Positions 8,458 to 16,142 of a stretch of DNA of 38,199 nt are shown here, piece after piece (position 1 is the first letter of the stretch; each line of letters begins with the position of its first letter). Position numbers and translations under genes: made by a program. The stretch lies in the NCBI GenBank assembly GCA_039714535.1, contig JBDLJC010000033.1, positions 1-38,199 on the forward strand, in the 5' to 3' direction. This stretch comes from JAGXFP01 sp039714535 (GTDB lineage Bacteria > Desulfobacterota > Desulfobulbia > Desulfobulbales > JAGXFP01). The notes beneath the pieces were generated by a model, which saw only the letters and a list, made by a program, of their open reading frames with translations, did no database searches and was not told the origin of the DNA.

Positions 8458-9597
8458 TCACATTTTGATGATTTCTTCGTATATCTCATCGGGGGTGATC
8501 CCCTGGCCATCGAGGCGGTTGAGTTTAATCACCTTGGCCGATTGATTAACCCGTTTTACCTCACGGCTGATCTGGCCGATGTTCATCTCCGGGACCAGCA
8601 CGGCCCGGCACTGACGCAAGATCGGCTCAGCAGCCCGCTTCGGAAATGGGAACAGGGTTATAAGCTGTAACATCCCCACCTTAATCCCGTTCTCCCTGGC
8701 CCGAAGAATGGCCCGCTGGACCGACCGCGCTACCGAGCCATAGGCGATCACCGCTATCTCGGCATCGTCAAGCAGCAGCCGTTTGCTCATCTGGATCTCG
8801 TAGGCCCCGTTGGTAATTTTCCGGAACTGGCGCCTCGCGAAATCATCGATCTCCTTGGGCTTCTCAGTCGGATAACCATTGCTATCGTGGACCAGGCCGG
8901 TAACGTGGTGCCGGTAACCGGAACCAAAGGGAGCCATCGGCGGCACCCCGCGACTATTGTCCTCGTAGGGCTTGAACCAGTCGGGCGGCACAGTCGGGGC
9001 AATGCGGTCTACTACCTCAAGATCGGCGGTGGTCGGCAGAATAATGGACTCGCGGGTATGGGCGACTATCTCATCGGAGAGAATAATGACCGGCACCCGG
9101 TATTTCTCAGAAAGATTGAAGGCCTGAATAGTAATGGTAAAGGAATCGCGGACACTGGAGACACATAGGACAATGATCGGATGGTCACCATGGGTTCCCC
9201 AGCGGGCCTGCATAACATCACCCTGGCCCGGGCTGGTGGGCAGACCGGTTGACATGCCACCCCGCATCACATTGATGATCACACACGGCACCTCGGCCAT
9301 ACAGGCAAAGCCCAGATTCTCCTGCATCAGCGAAAAACCGGGGCCGCTGGTAGCGGTCATCGCCTTGACCCCGGCCAGGGAAGCGCCGACCACAGCCCCC
9401 ATCGAGGCGACCTCATCCTCCATCTGGATGAAGGTGCCGCCCTGACCCGGCAAGCGCTGCGACATCAGCTCCATGATCTCCGAGGCCGGGGTAATGGGAT
9501 AACCGGCATAGAACCGACAACCGGCCACCAAGGCGCCCTCGACTATAGCCTCGTTCCCCTGGAGAAGCAGGGGCTTACCACCAGCTTTCGCGGTCAT
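8458..9597 (-). CDS. korA: 2-oxoacid:ferredoxin oxidoreductase, alpha subunit
   Basis: This is the alpha subunit (379 residues) carrying the pyrimidine-binding and transketolase C-terminal-like regions. Diagnostic stretches include GNEAIVEGALVAGCRFYAGYPITPASEI, the EDEVASMGAVVGAS segment with the conserved Glu, TSGPGFSLMQE, and GLPTSPGQGDVMQARWG. The C-terminal part (IAVIAYGSVARSVQRA, LQLITLFPFP) is typical of KorA. The start overlaps the korD stop by 4 bp, showing tight coupling with the ferredoxin subunit. Confidence 0.93.
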   Translation of the reverse strand: MTAKAGGKPLLLQGNEAIVEGALVAGCRFYAGYPITPASEIMELMSQRLPGQGGTFIQMEDEVASMGAVVGASLAGVKAMTATSGPGFSLMQENLGFACMAEVPCVIINVMRGGMSTGLPTSPGQGDVMQARWGTHGDHPIIVLCVSSVRDSFTITIQAFNLSEKYRVPVIILSDEIVAHTRESIILPTTADLEVVDRIAPTVPPDWFKPYEDNSRGVPPMAPFGSGYRHHVTGLVHDSNGYPTEKPKEIDDFARRQFRKITNGAYEIQMSKRLLLDDAEIAVIAYGSVARSVQRAILRARENGIKVGMLQLITLFPFPKRAAEPILRQCRAVLVPEMNIGQISREVKRVNQSAKVIKLNRLDGQGITPDEIYEEIIKM

Positions 9598-9905
9598 CTC
9601 TCCTCCTTGCGGCGATCCGGGTAACGATCTTCAATGGTGATGGCGAAATCAGGGCAATGCAGTTCGCAGAAACGACAACCGATACAGTCATCCGGTCTTG
9701 CCGCCAGAGGCTTGCCCCCTTCATCGCGGTCATATACCTTGGTCGGGCAGAAAGCAATGCAGATACCACAGGCCTTGCACCAGTCCCGGTAGATAATCTG
9801 GCTAAACAGCTTTATCCCCTTCTCCTGTAACTCGGCTTTTTGGGCCCAGTAATCCGGAGAATCATCGGGAGTCTCCGGAGAGTCCCTGTCTTTTCCGTTT
9901 GTCAT
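9594..9905 (-). CDS. korD: 2-oxoacid:ferredoxin oxidoreductase, delta (2[4Fe-4S] ferredoxin) subunit
   Basis: This 103-residue ferredoxin-like subunit relays electrons between the TPP site and external ferredoxin. Two 4Fe-4S motifs are complete: CKACGICIAFCP and CIGCRFCELHCP. It is the first gene of the kor operon, with a candidate promoter about 80-110 bp upstream, and overlaps korA by 4 bp. The N-terminal 30 residues are acidic and polar. Confidence 0.9.
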   Translation of the reverse strand: MTNGKDRDSPETPDDSPDYWAQKAELQEKGIKLFSQIIYRDWCKACGICIAFCPTKVYDRDEGGKPLAARPDDCIGCRFCELHCPDFAITIEDRYPDRRKEER

Positions 9906-9987
9906 AAAGAAGTATTCCCCGCTGAAAATTGCGCGATCTCAAAATGGGGCAACGCTAGTATCCTTTTATCTGACGCCTTACAGCTGC

Positions 9988-10016
9988 ATTATCGCCTGAA
10001 ACCATTTGAAAAACAA
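9988..10016 (-). promoter_or_regulatory. Candidate promoter of the kor operon
   Basis: On the minus strand, TTGTTT (10011-10016) is followed by 17 nt and then GATAAT (9988-9993). The -10 is good and the -35 is weak. The implied leader before korD is about 75 nt. Confidence 0.4.
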
Positions 10017-10048
10017 GTCTTCTCAGGACTAAAAAGGAGAAGATCTCG

Positions 10049-10150
10049 ATGGGCAAGGGTCACAAAAATTCTCCTGCCGCTTACCGACAGGAATCCCCGA
10101 TTGCCCCTGGCCTCGACCAGACATTATCAGGGAGAACCGGATCCTTGTAA
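10049..10150 (+). CDS. Candidate 33-residue small protein
   Basis: ATG 10049 has AAGGAGA at 10034-10040 with 8-nt spacing, and the frame runs 33 codons to TAA. The peptide (starting MGKGHKNSPAAYRQE) is hydrophilic and basic at the N-terminus and matches no family I know. It is reported only because of its unusually good ribosome-binding site in an otherwise empty gap; chance occurrence is quite possible. Confidence 0.2.
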   Translation: MGKGHKNSPAAYRQESPIAPGLDQTLSGRTGSL

Positions 10151-10287
10151 TGCGGTCAAATTCAGTGACCAGCGAATCAGATAAAACTTGATGATTTGGC
10201 GGGTTTAACGAACAAGACAAATCCAGCCAGCCACCACCGGAAAACAGCAATTGCTTAACAGCCACCCCCCGACGACGACTTAATCTC

Positions 10288-10315
10288 TTGCTAAACTCAG
10301 GAAAACCTGTATAGT
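10288..10315 (+). promoter_or_regulatory. Promoter-like site facing the DEAD-box helicase
   Basis: TTGCTA (10288-10293), a 16-nt spacer and TATAGT (10310-10315). If used, it yields a 5' leader of about 350 nt ahead of the helicase. Confidence 0.35.
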
Positions 10316-10572
10316 ACGGCGATAATTTTGGTTATAAGTATCAGATCTGCCACACGTCATTATTCCTTCCACGTTGAAATTCATTCCTCGTAAGATGTCG
10401 TTAAGTTCCCGCTGATCACTTAAGGAAGGTGCCAAGAAACAGGATTGCCGCTGACTCTTTAGCATTGCCAGCGACATGAGGCACTGTTTGGATCTTTCTG
10501 CCCCTTGCGGGCAAACAATCTAAATAGCACACAAACAGCTCCACCAGACCTCCACCTATCTTGCGTGTGGAT

Positions 10573-10586
10573 CAGTAAATTTACTG
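10573..10586. promoter_or_regulatory. 14-bp perfect palindrome upstream of the DEAD-box helicase
   Basis: CAGTAAATTTACTG is a perfect palindrome 85 bp before the helicase start codon, compatible with a dimeric repressor site. The regulator is unknown. Confidence 0.35.
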
Positions 10587-10671
10587 GGACCACAACAGGA
10601 GCGGAACAGGACTCTGGAGCACCGAATCTGCCTGGCATAGAAATGCCCGGCCAAAGAAAATAGGTATTTAA

Positions 10672-12114
10672 ATGAGTTTCAAGAATTTTAATTTTGATGA
10701 AAAAATCAACGCCGGCATAAAAGCTTGCGGTTACAACGACCCGACTCCCATCCAGACCAAGGCAATCCCCGAGGTTATCAAGGGGCGCGATATTATGGGC
10801 CTGGCCCAGACCGGCACCGGCAAGACCGCAGCCTTCGTCCTGCCCATGTTGCAGAGACTGATGACGGGACCCCGGCGCAAACCACGGGCGGTTATCGTCG
10901 CCCCGACCAGGGAGCTGGCCGAACAGATCAATGAAAACATCCGGGAACTGGGTCGTCAGACCGGTCTGCGCAGCGTCGTCGTCTACGGCGGCGTCGGCAA
11001 GGGCGGGCAATTGCAGATGTTCCGCTCCGGGGTCGAGATCATCGTCGCCTGTCCGGGCCGCCTACTCGATCACCTGGACAGCAAAGCTCTCCGCCTCGAT
11101 TCGGTAGAGATGCTGGTTTTGGACGAGGCTGACATGATGTTCGACATGGGCTTCATGCCGGCGATCAAGCGGCTGATAAAGTATATGCCCAAGTCACGAC
11201 AGAACCTGCTTTTCTCGGCCACCATGCCACCGGCAATCCGCAGCCTGGCCAATCAGATCCTGGTTGACCCGGTTACCATCCAGGTCGACCATTCCAAACC
11301 GGCCGATACCGTTTCCCATGTCCTGATCCGGGTTGAGCAGAAAGGTAAGACGACCCTGCTCAAATCGCTGATGAAAGAGACGAACATGGAGACAACCCTG
11401 GTTTTCACCCGGACCAAATACAAGGCCAAGAACCTGGCGGTCACCCTGCAGAAGGCCGGCCACCAGGCTGTCGCCCTGCAGGGCAACATGTCCCAGAACA
11501 AGCGGAAAGAGGCCATGGATGGCTTTCGCCAGGGCAAGTATAACGTCCTGGTCGCAACCGATATCGCCGCCCGGGGCATTGACGTCTCCGGGATTTCCCA
11601 TGTCATCAACTTTGATGTGCCTGATACGGTTGAAGCCTATACCCACCGGATCGGCCGGACCGGCCGGGCCCAGTGCAACGGTGAGGCAATCACTTTCGCC
11701 GGCGGGGAGGACCTCGGCTTCATCAAGCAGGTGGAGAACAGATTAAATAGCAAGATGGTAAACCGGGAGAACAAGAGCGCCGGAGCAAGCACTAGCGCCA
11801 ATCAAGCCAGGCATAATGCTGGTAAGTCCTCACCCGGCGGACAGGGACAGGGGCGGAAAAGCACCGGAGGCAACTCCCGCAGGCCCAACCAGAAAGCGGC
11901 CAACAGTAGAGGCAAAAGCGTCACAGCCCCACCCACCAACGCGACTGAGCGGAAGACCAATAACAACAATAAGCAATCCGGCAGACCGGCCTCTGATGCC
12001 AGACCAAACAAGCCAAGACGGGGACGTCGTTCAGCGCCGCTGGGAGTGGACTTCCTGCCGAGGGCCCGCAGACGAGGCCAGAACAGTTCAGCCCGATCCC
12101 GGACAGAGAGTTAA
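10672..12114 (+). CDS. DEAD-box ATP-dependent RNA helicase, RhlE-like
   Basis: This cytosolic RNA helicase of 480 residues remodels RNA, probably in ribosome assembly or mRNA decay. The helicase core spans residues about 1-365: a Q motif (PTPIQTKAIP), motif I AQTGTGKT at 45-52, PTREL at 78-82, DEAD at 151-154, SAT at 182-184, and the HRIGRTGR motif VI near 325. The tail after about residue 370 is a low-complexity basic stretch rich in Ser, Asn, Gly, Arg and Lys, as in RhlE/DbpA-type proteins, and would bind RNA non-specifically. Its ribosome-binding site is weak (AGG). The long leader suggests post-transcriptional, perhaps cold-responsive, control, which is inference. Confidence 0.93.
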   Translation: MSFKNFNFDEKINAGIKACGYNDPTPIQTKAIPEVIKGRDIMGLAQTGTGKTAAFVLPMLQRLMTGPRRKPRAVIVAPTRELAEQINENIRELGRQTGLRSVVVYGGVGKGGQLQMFRSGVEIIVACPGRLLDHLDSKALRLDSVEMLVLDEADMMFDMGFMPAIKRLIKYMPKSRQNLLFSATMPPAIRSLANQILVDPVTIQVDHSKPADTVSHVLIRVEQKGKTTLLKSLMKETNMETTLVFTRTKYKAKNLAVTLQKAGHQAVALQGNMSQNKRKEAMDGFRQGKYNVLVATDIAARGIDVSGISHVINFDVPDTVEAYTHRIGRTGRAQCNGEAITFAGGEDLGFIKQVENRLNSKMVNRENKSAGASTSANQARHNAGKSSPGGQGQGRKSTGGNSRRPNQKAANSRGKSVTAPPTNATERKTNNNNKQSGRPASDARPNKPRRGRRSAPLGVDFLPRARRRGQNSSARSRTES

Positions 12115-12369
12115 GTTAACAGCAGCAATTAGTTCTAAGTAGCGCAAGCAACAAAGCGGAACGCTGAGAATAATCTCAGGTTCCGTTTTGTTGTTTTTAA
12201 GATCTTGATAAAAAGGGAACACGTCTCCATTTGACTTTTTTAATTGAAAAGGAATATTGATTGATAGCGTTTGTCCGTTTTTAAACTCCTTTATATCTGA
12301 CAACTTTTTAACAACCTTGCCTATCGCACTGCATGCAAAGCTACATCCTTTCACCCGAATTACTCTCAT
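12088..12369 (-). CDS. Doubtful small ORF overlapping the hairpin repeat
   Basis: A 93-codon frame starts at ATG 12369 with GGGGAGG 11 nt upstream and begins MRVIRVKGCSFACSAIGK. Its C-terminal part is encoded by the dispersed terminator repeat, and it overlaps the 3' end of the helicase gene. A minus-strand frame through the other repeat copy shares the motif VPLCCL, which comes from the repeat DNA rather than a protein family. The first 65 residues could belong to a real small gene, but I recognise nothing. Confidence 0.2.
   Translation of the reverse strand: MRVIRVKGCSFACSAIGKVVKKLSDIKEFKNGQTLSINIPFQLKKSNGDVFPFYQDLKNNKTEPEIILSVPLCCLRYLELIAAVNLTLCPGSG
12137..12204 (+). repeat. Dispersed 68-bp hairpin repeat, copy A (also a terminator)
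   Basis: This matches 30637-30704 over its whole length with scattered substitutions. It folds into a long stem (AACAAAGCGGAAC pairing with GTTCCGTTTTGTT, and CTGAGA with TCTCAG) around an ATAA loop, followed by GTTTTTAAG. It sits 23 bp after the helicase stop codon and would terminate that transcript. Both copies are downstream of plus-strand genes. Confidence 0.75.
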
Positions 12370-12770
12370 AATCCAACAAGCCTCCCCTTTTCAAACACGC
12401 TTCAAATATTCACCACCTTGCTCTGCTCATTTGCCTCCCCCTGCTTCGAATGAACCAGCTTATTTTTTATATGTTTCCTCGTACACACAGACTGTTCCTC
12501 TTATCCTGCTAACTTCTGTAGCAAAGAGCCTTTTTTTAGCCCGCTAATGCGTTTGATATTTAAAAGTATTGGGCGGGAGGGATGTTCAGTCGTTAAGTGA
12601 CGCATACAACGGGATAGATTATCTTGAGGTGAAGCGGCATATGTTAATGATTAGACATCGTGCAAAATTTTTGCGACCATAAGCCTGCTAGTAACTTTCA
12701 AGCTCACTTTGCTTGACAGGGATATAGGGGTAAGGTAGAAAGTAACTTTATTTATTCAGGTTTATAAAGA
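12205..12770. other. Intergenic region upstream of the ketosynthase operon
   Basis: This is an AT-richer gap. Apart from the doubtful minus-strand frame at its left side, it holds the promoter, inverted repeat and direct repeats described at 12690-12749. Nothing else is recognisable between 12370 and 12690. Confidence 0.5.
12690..12749 (+). promoter_or_regulatory. Promoter and operator-like repeats of the ketosynthase operon
   Basis: TTGACA (12713-12718), a 17-nt spacer and TAGAAA (12736-12741) form a promoter with a perfect -35. An inverted repeat TCAAGC/GCTTGA (12698-12716) straddles the -35, and the 9-mer AGTAACTTT occurs at 12690-12698 and again at 12741-12749, 51 bp apart. The arrangement suggests regulated transcription of the operon starting at 12771. 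Confidence 0.5.
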
Positions 12771-13439
12771 ATGATTTCTATAAACCAAAAAGAATACGCC
12801 TTCATTGATCAAATAATGCTCGTAAAAACATTTATAACAGGTCAGCTGGCAACGAACTCTTACCTTGTTGGCGATGAGGTGACAAAAGAGGCGGTGGTGA
12901 TAGATCCATGGCAAAAAATAGACGTAATTTTGGCCTGCCTGCACAGTAATGACCTTCACTTAACGGCCATTATCAACACCCATGGCCATTTTGATCATGT
13001 AAGTGGCAATCTGGCTCTTCAGAAAGCCACTGGAGCGCCTATCCTGATCCACCCTGCAGATGCGGCTTTGTCCGAGAAAGCAGGTTTACTGGCAGGGCTG
13101 GTTCATCTTCGGGGTAAGAACTCGCCCCCTGCAGACGTTTTTTTGAAAGAAGGGCAGGAAATTGAGGTGGGAAAGTTACTTTTCAGGGTATTGCATACCC
13201 CAGGCCACACCCCCGGCGGAATTACCCTGGCAGGAGATGGCGTTCTCTTTTGCGGAGACCTGTTATTTCACGGTTCTCCAGGAATAACAAATCTGCCGGG
13301 TTGTTCGGAAAATGACCTGGCAAATTCAATAAACAAGCTGATGTTCACATTCCCTAAGGAGACTGCTATCTACTGTGGACATGGCCCCATGACCACAGTA
13401 GGTGGGGAAAGGGAACATTATATGACGGCTACCCAATAA
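12771..13439 (+). CDS. Metallo-beta-lactamase-fold hydrolase (possible acyl-thioesterase)
   Basis: This soluble metal-dependent hydrolase has 222 residues. The binuclear metal site is complete: H71-x-H73-x-D75-H76 (THGHFDHVSG), H146 (HTPGHTPGG), D163 (CGDLLF) and H204 (CGHGP). It is of the glyoxalase-II-like/YcbL type, whose substrates are thioesters. As first gene of an operon with an ACP and ketosynthases, a role in releasing an acyl or polyketide chain from the carrier protein is a reasonable inference, but general GloB-like detoxification cannot be excluded. Family alignment would start at the internal Met16 (12816); ATG 12771 is given because neither start has a strong Shine-Dalgarno. 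Confidence 0.85.
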   Translation: MISINQKEYAFIDQIMLVKTFITGQLATNSYLVGDEVTKEAVVIDPWQKIDVILACLHSNDLHLTAIINTHGHFDHVSGNLALQKATGAPILIHPADAALSEKAGLLAGLVHLRGKNSPPADVFLKEGQEIEVGKLLFRVLHTPGHTPGGITLAGDGVLFCGDLLFHGSPGITNLPGCSENDLANSINKLMFTFPKETAIYCGHGPMTTVGGEREHYMTATQ

Positions 13440-13540
13440 ATAATAAAAACCACCGCATATCTCTTAAGGTCTTGCCTGGTGAGGATAAAGTTCAGGAACA
13501 CGATCCAGCAGGATGACAAATCCAGATAGGGAGAAATAAT

Positions 13541-13789
13541 TTGAAAAGCCAGGATTCAATTGTTAATGAATTAGTTGACATAATTGCCGAAATTGCAGAG
13601 GTTGAGCCATCGGAAATAGGGCCAAAGACCCATTTCATAAATGATTTGGATATGGATTCAATTAGTTCTTTGGAGATAGTTGCTCTCCTTGAAAAAAGAT
13701 ACGGTATAAAAATCACTGAGGATGAACTACCATCTTTGGCCACCATGACAGGTCTTATTGAACTGATTTCCAATCATTTTGACCAATAA
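13541..13789 (+). CDS. Acyl carrier protein
   Basis: This 82-residue carrier protein tethers the growing chain through phosphopantetheine on Ser40, in the motif DLDMDSISSLE (family pattern D-S-L/I). It has the acidic four-helix ACP composition and ends with the usual LIELI helix. The start is TTG 13541, supported by AGGGAG at 13528-13533 with 7-nt spacing. It lies 18 bp upstream of the ketosynthase, so it is probably dedicated to this pathway; the housekeeping AcpP is normally encoded beside fabF/fabG in a different context. Confidence 0.93.
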   Translation: MKSQDSIVNELVDIIAEIAEVEPSEIGPKTHFINDLDMDSISSLEIVALLEKRYGIKITEDELPSLATMTGLIELISNHFDQ

Positions 13790-13807
13790 GAGAATATAGT
13801 TAATTCA

Positions 13808-15025
13808 ATGAACTCCGAGTCAGAGAGCATAGTGATCACCGGCCATGGGGTTGTCACTTCCAACGGTCTTGATTCCGAAAAATTTTGGGCCAATCTTCTT
13901 GATGGCCAAGGAGGATATGACCAAGTCACAGCATTCGACATTTCTGGGCAGAGGACTACTATCGGGTGCGAAGCAAATGATTTCGATGAAGAAGCCATTG
14001 TTGCCGCCGGATTGAAGACCGGTGGTCGGGCTACTCGGATGGCGGCTGCGGCGACCTCCGAAGCTCTTAGCCAGGCCGGGCTTAACAGGGAAGATCTCGA
14101 AAGAATGCGGGTCGGCGTCAGCCTTGGGACTACCATGGGCGAAATTCGTGTTCTTGAAAATTATGTTGAGAACCAAACATTTTCTACTGGTCACGCCGAT
14201 CGGTCTACTCTTCTAAATTATCCATGTTCGATTATTCCCAAAAGTCTGGCGGATTATTTTAATTTGCGTGGCCCGAACCTGATGATTCCGGCCGCCTGTG
14301 CTGCCGGTAACTACGCCATCGGCGCTGGCCGGGATCTTCTCCTGAGAGATTGGGCGGAAGTTATGATTGTCGGCGGGGTTGACCCATATTCCCGGGTGGC
14401 CCATACAGGATTCAACTGTCTTTTTAGCATGTCTGCAGATGTCTGCCGTCCATTTGATAGAGAACGCCGGGGCATAGTCCTTGGTGAAGGTGCTGGGATT
14501 CTGGTCCTCGAAACAGAATCCCATGCTCGAAAACGGGGCGCAGATATCCTGGCCAAGGTGCTGGGCTACGGAGTCTCAAGTGATGCCTTCCACATAACCA
14601 AGCCGGATCCCTCTGGAAAAGGACTGGTTCAAGCCATGGAACGGGCTTTAAGAGACAGTTGCCTTGCCCCTGTCGATATTGACTATATTTCCGCCCATGG
14701 TACAGGCACTCCGGCCAATGATGCTGCCGAAACCAAGGCAATAAAGAAATTATTAGGAAAGCGGGCCTATGATGTACCGGTATCTTCGATCAAATCAATG
14801 ATCGGACATGCAATGGGTGGAGCCAGTGCTTTGGAGGCAGTAGCATGCATTAAAAGTTTAAGAACCGGGATGATCCCGCCAACCATGAATTATCAGCAGC
14901 CTGATCCAGAGTGCGATCTGGACTACGTCCCCAATCGCAGTCGAAACCACAGAAGCCGAGTTATTCTTTCCAATTCCATGGCCTTTGGCGGCAATAACTG
15001 TTGCCTGGTTCTAGGGCTTGCCTAA
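13808..15025 (+). CDS. Beta-ketoacyl-ACP synthase (KS-alpha type)
   Basis: This condensing enzyme of 405 residues performs decarboxylative Claisen condensation of malonyl-ACP onto an acyl chain. The catalytic triad is intact: Cys164 (PAACAAGNYAIGAG), His297 (SAHGTGTPANDAAETKAI) and His334 (SMIGHAMGGAS). Length and motifs fit FabF/KAS II and the KS-alpha of type II polyketide synthases. It is followed closely by a second ketosynthase lacking the active-site Cys, so a KS-alpha/KS-beta heterodimer is likely. Within the operon it lies 18 bp after the ACP gene and 19 bp before its partner. Confidence 0.93.
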   Translation: MNSESESIVITGHGVVTSNGLDSEKFWANLLDGQGGYDQVTAFDISGQRTTIGCEANDFDEEAIVAAGLKTGGRATRMAAAATSEALSQAGLNREDLERMRVGVSLGTTMGEIRVLENYVENQTFSTGHADRSTLLNYPCSIIPKSLADYFNLRGPNLMIPAACAAGNYAIGAGRDLLLRDWAEVMIVGGVDPYSRVAHTGFNCLFSMSADVCRPFDRERRGIVLGEGAGILVLETESHARKRGADILAKVLGYGVSSDAFHITKPDPSGKGLVQAMERALRDSCLAPVDIDYISAHGTGTPANDAAETKAIKKLLGKRAYDVPVSSIKSMIGHAMGGASALEAVACIKSLRTGMIPPTMNYQQPDPECDLDYVPNRSRNHRSRVILSNSMAFGGNNCCLVLGLA

Positions 15026-15044
15026 AACTCCAAAAGGGCGATCT

Positions 15045-16142
15045 ATGCAAAAAGAATCTTTTCATCCTGTCCTGGTTACCGGACTCGGTCTTGTTATTGC
15101 GCCTGGGACTGGAGGAACGGACCTAGCCGTTTTACAGAGACGAAATATTCTTGAAGACAATAAAACTGCTTTGCCTGGAGAAGAGCTTGGCCAAATCACC
15201 GATTTTGACAAGGAGACCCTAATAGGACGGCGCGGACTACGCTACCATACCAGGGGAACTCTTTATCTCATGGCAGCAGCCCGCATGGCCATGGAAGAAG
15301 CCGGCATAGCCAACCCGGAAGGAACAGAGCCCATCGGCATAGTCACAGGAACTATGACTAGCAATGCCGCCTTGGTGGCTGATTTCGACAAAACCACCCT
15401 CTCAGAAAATCCAACGGTTGTGAATGCGTCGAAATTTCCTGAAACTGTCTGGAATAGTCCCCCCAGCCGGGCAGCTATACGCTTCGGCCTTAGTGGCATG
15501 AACATCCCTGTCTGCTGCGGCCTGAACTCAGGCCTGGATGCTATTCTCCTTGGCCATGAACATATCCGAAATGGCGATGAAAACATTGTTTTGGCCGGCG
15601 GTTTTGAGGAGATGACCCCTTATTTCAGTGTCCTTTTTGATAAGCATACCGTTTCCCCGCTTAGTGAGGGCAGTGCGGTTCTTGTTCTGGAGCAGGAGGC
15701 CGTTGCCAGAGCTAGAAACTCTCAGCCTTTGGCCAAAATTATCGGCGGCAACAGCTGTTATTTTCCCAACCAGGGTGCCACCGCCAAAGAACACATCACT
15801 CTCCGCCGTGACCTTGTTGCAGAAACCATGGAAGAAAATGGAATTGAACCGGCCCAGGTAGGGATTATCTGGCATCTGGATTTTTGTGAGAAACATGGAC
15901 AAGATCAGGGTCTTCTCGCTATTGGGGCATTGAAATGGGATGGGCCACTACCACAAATTATTGAGCTGACGCCGCACGTCGGTATTTCAGGTGGATTGGC
16001 CGGGGCTTTAGCAGCAGCAATTGCCTGTTCACCTGACAGCAAACCACTTGCCCAACCAAACGATAGTCCTCAAAGAGAAATTATCATAAGTGAGGATGGC
16101 CAAGGGAGTCTTGCCATCCTTGTCGTGGAGAGACTTCAGTGA
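15045..16142 (+). CDS. Ketosynthase-like chain-length-factor subunit lacking the catalytic Cys
   Basis: This 365-residue thiolase-fold protein is homologous to ketosynthases. At the nucleophile position the sequence reads CCGLNSGLDAI: aligning SGLD with KS-alpha CTSGLD puts Leu160 where the Cys should be, with Cys157/158 two or three residues away. The His region at IIWHLDFCEKHGQDQG is also atypical, whereas TPHVGISGGLAGAL retains the last His. This is the hallmark of a KS-beta/chain length factor that shapes product length without condensing. ATG 15045 is chosen because AAAAGGG lies at 15032-15038; a TTG at 15018 would overlap the KS gene. It overlaps the next gene by 4 bp. Confidence 0.82.
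   Translation: MQKESFHPVLVTGLGLVIAPGTGGTDLAVLQRRNILEDNKTALPGEELGQITDFDKETLIGRRGLRYHTRGTLYLMAAARMAMEEAGIANPEGTEPIGIVTGTMTSNAALVADFDKTTLSENPTVVNASKFPETVWNSPPSRAAIRFGLSGMNIPVCCGLNSGLDAILLGHEHIRNGDENIVLAGGFEEMTPYFSVLFDKHTVSPLSEGSAVLVLEQEAVARARNSQPLAKIIGGNSCYFPNQGATAKEHITLRRDLVAETMEENGIEPAQVGIIWHLDFCEKHGQDQGLLAIGALKWDGPLPQIIELTPHVGISGGLAGALAAAIACSPDSKPLAQPNDSPQREIIISEDGQGSLAILVVERLQ

Larger units (their letters stand above)
9906..10671. other. Intergenic region upstream of the DEAD-box helicase and kor operon
   Basis: This 766-bp gap holds the kor promoter (9988-10016), a 33-codon candidate ORF with a good Shine-Dalgarno (10049-10150), a promoter-like site facing the helicase (10288-10315) and a 14-bp palindrome (10573-10586). 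No long ORF in any frame looks like a protein. Confidence 0.55.

Noticed and set aside
10280..10477. 65-codon minus-strand frame in the helicase upstream gap
   Set aside because: No ribosome-binding site, no recognisable motif, and it overlaps the promoter-like site of the opposite strand.
10459..11010. 183-codon minus-strand frame overlapping the helicase start
   Set aside because: Its second half is antisense to helicase motifs I and Ia; no support of its own.
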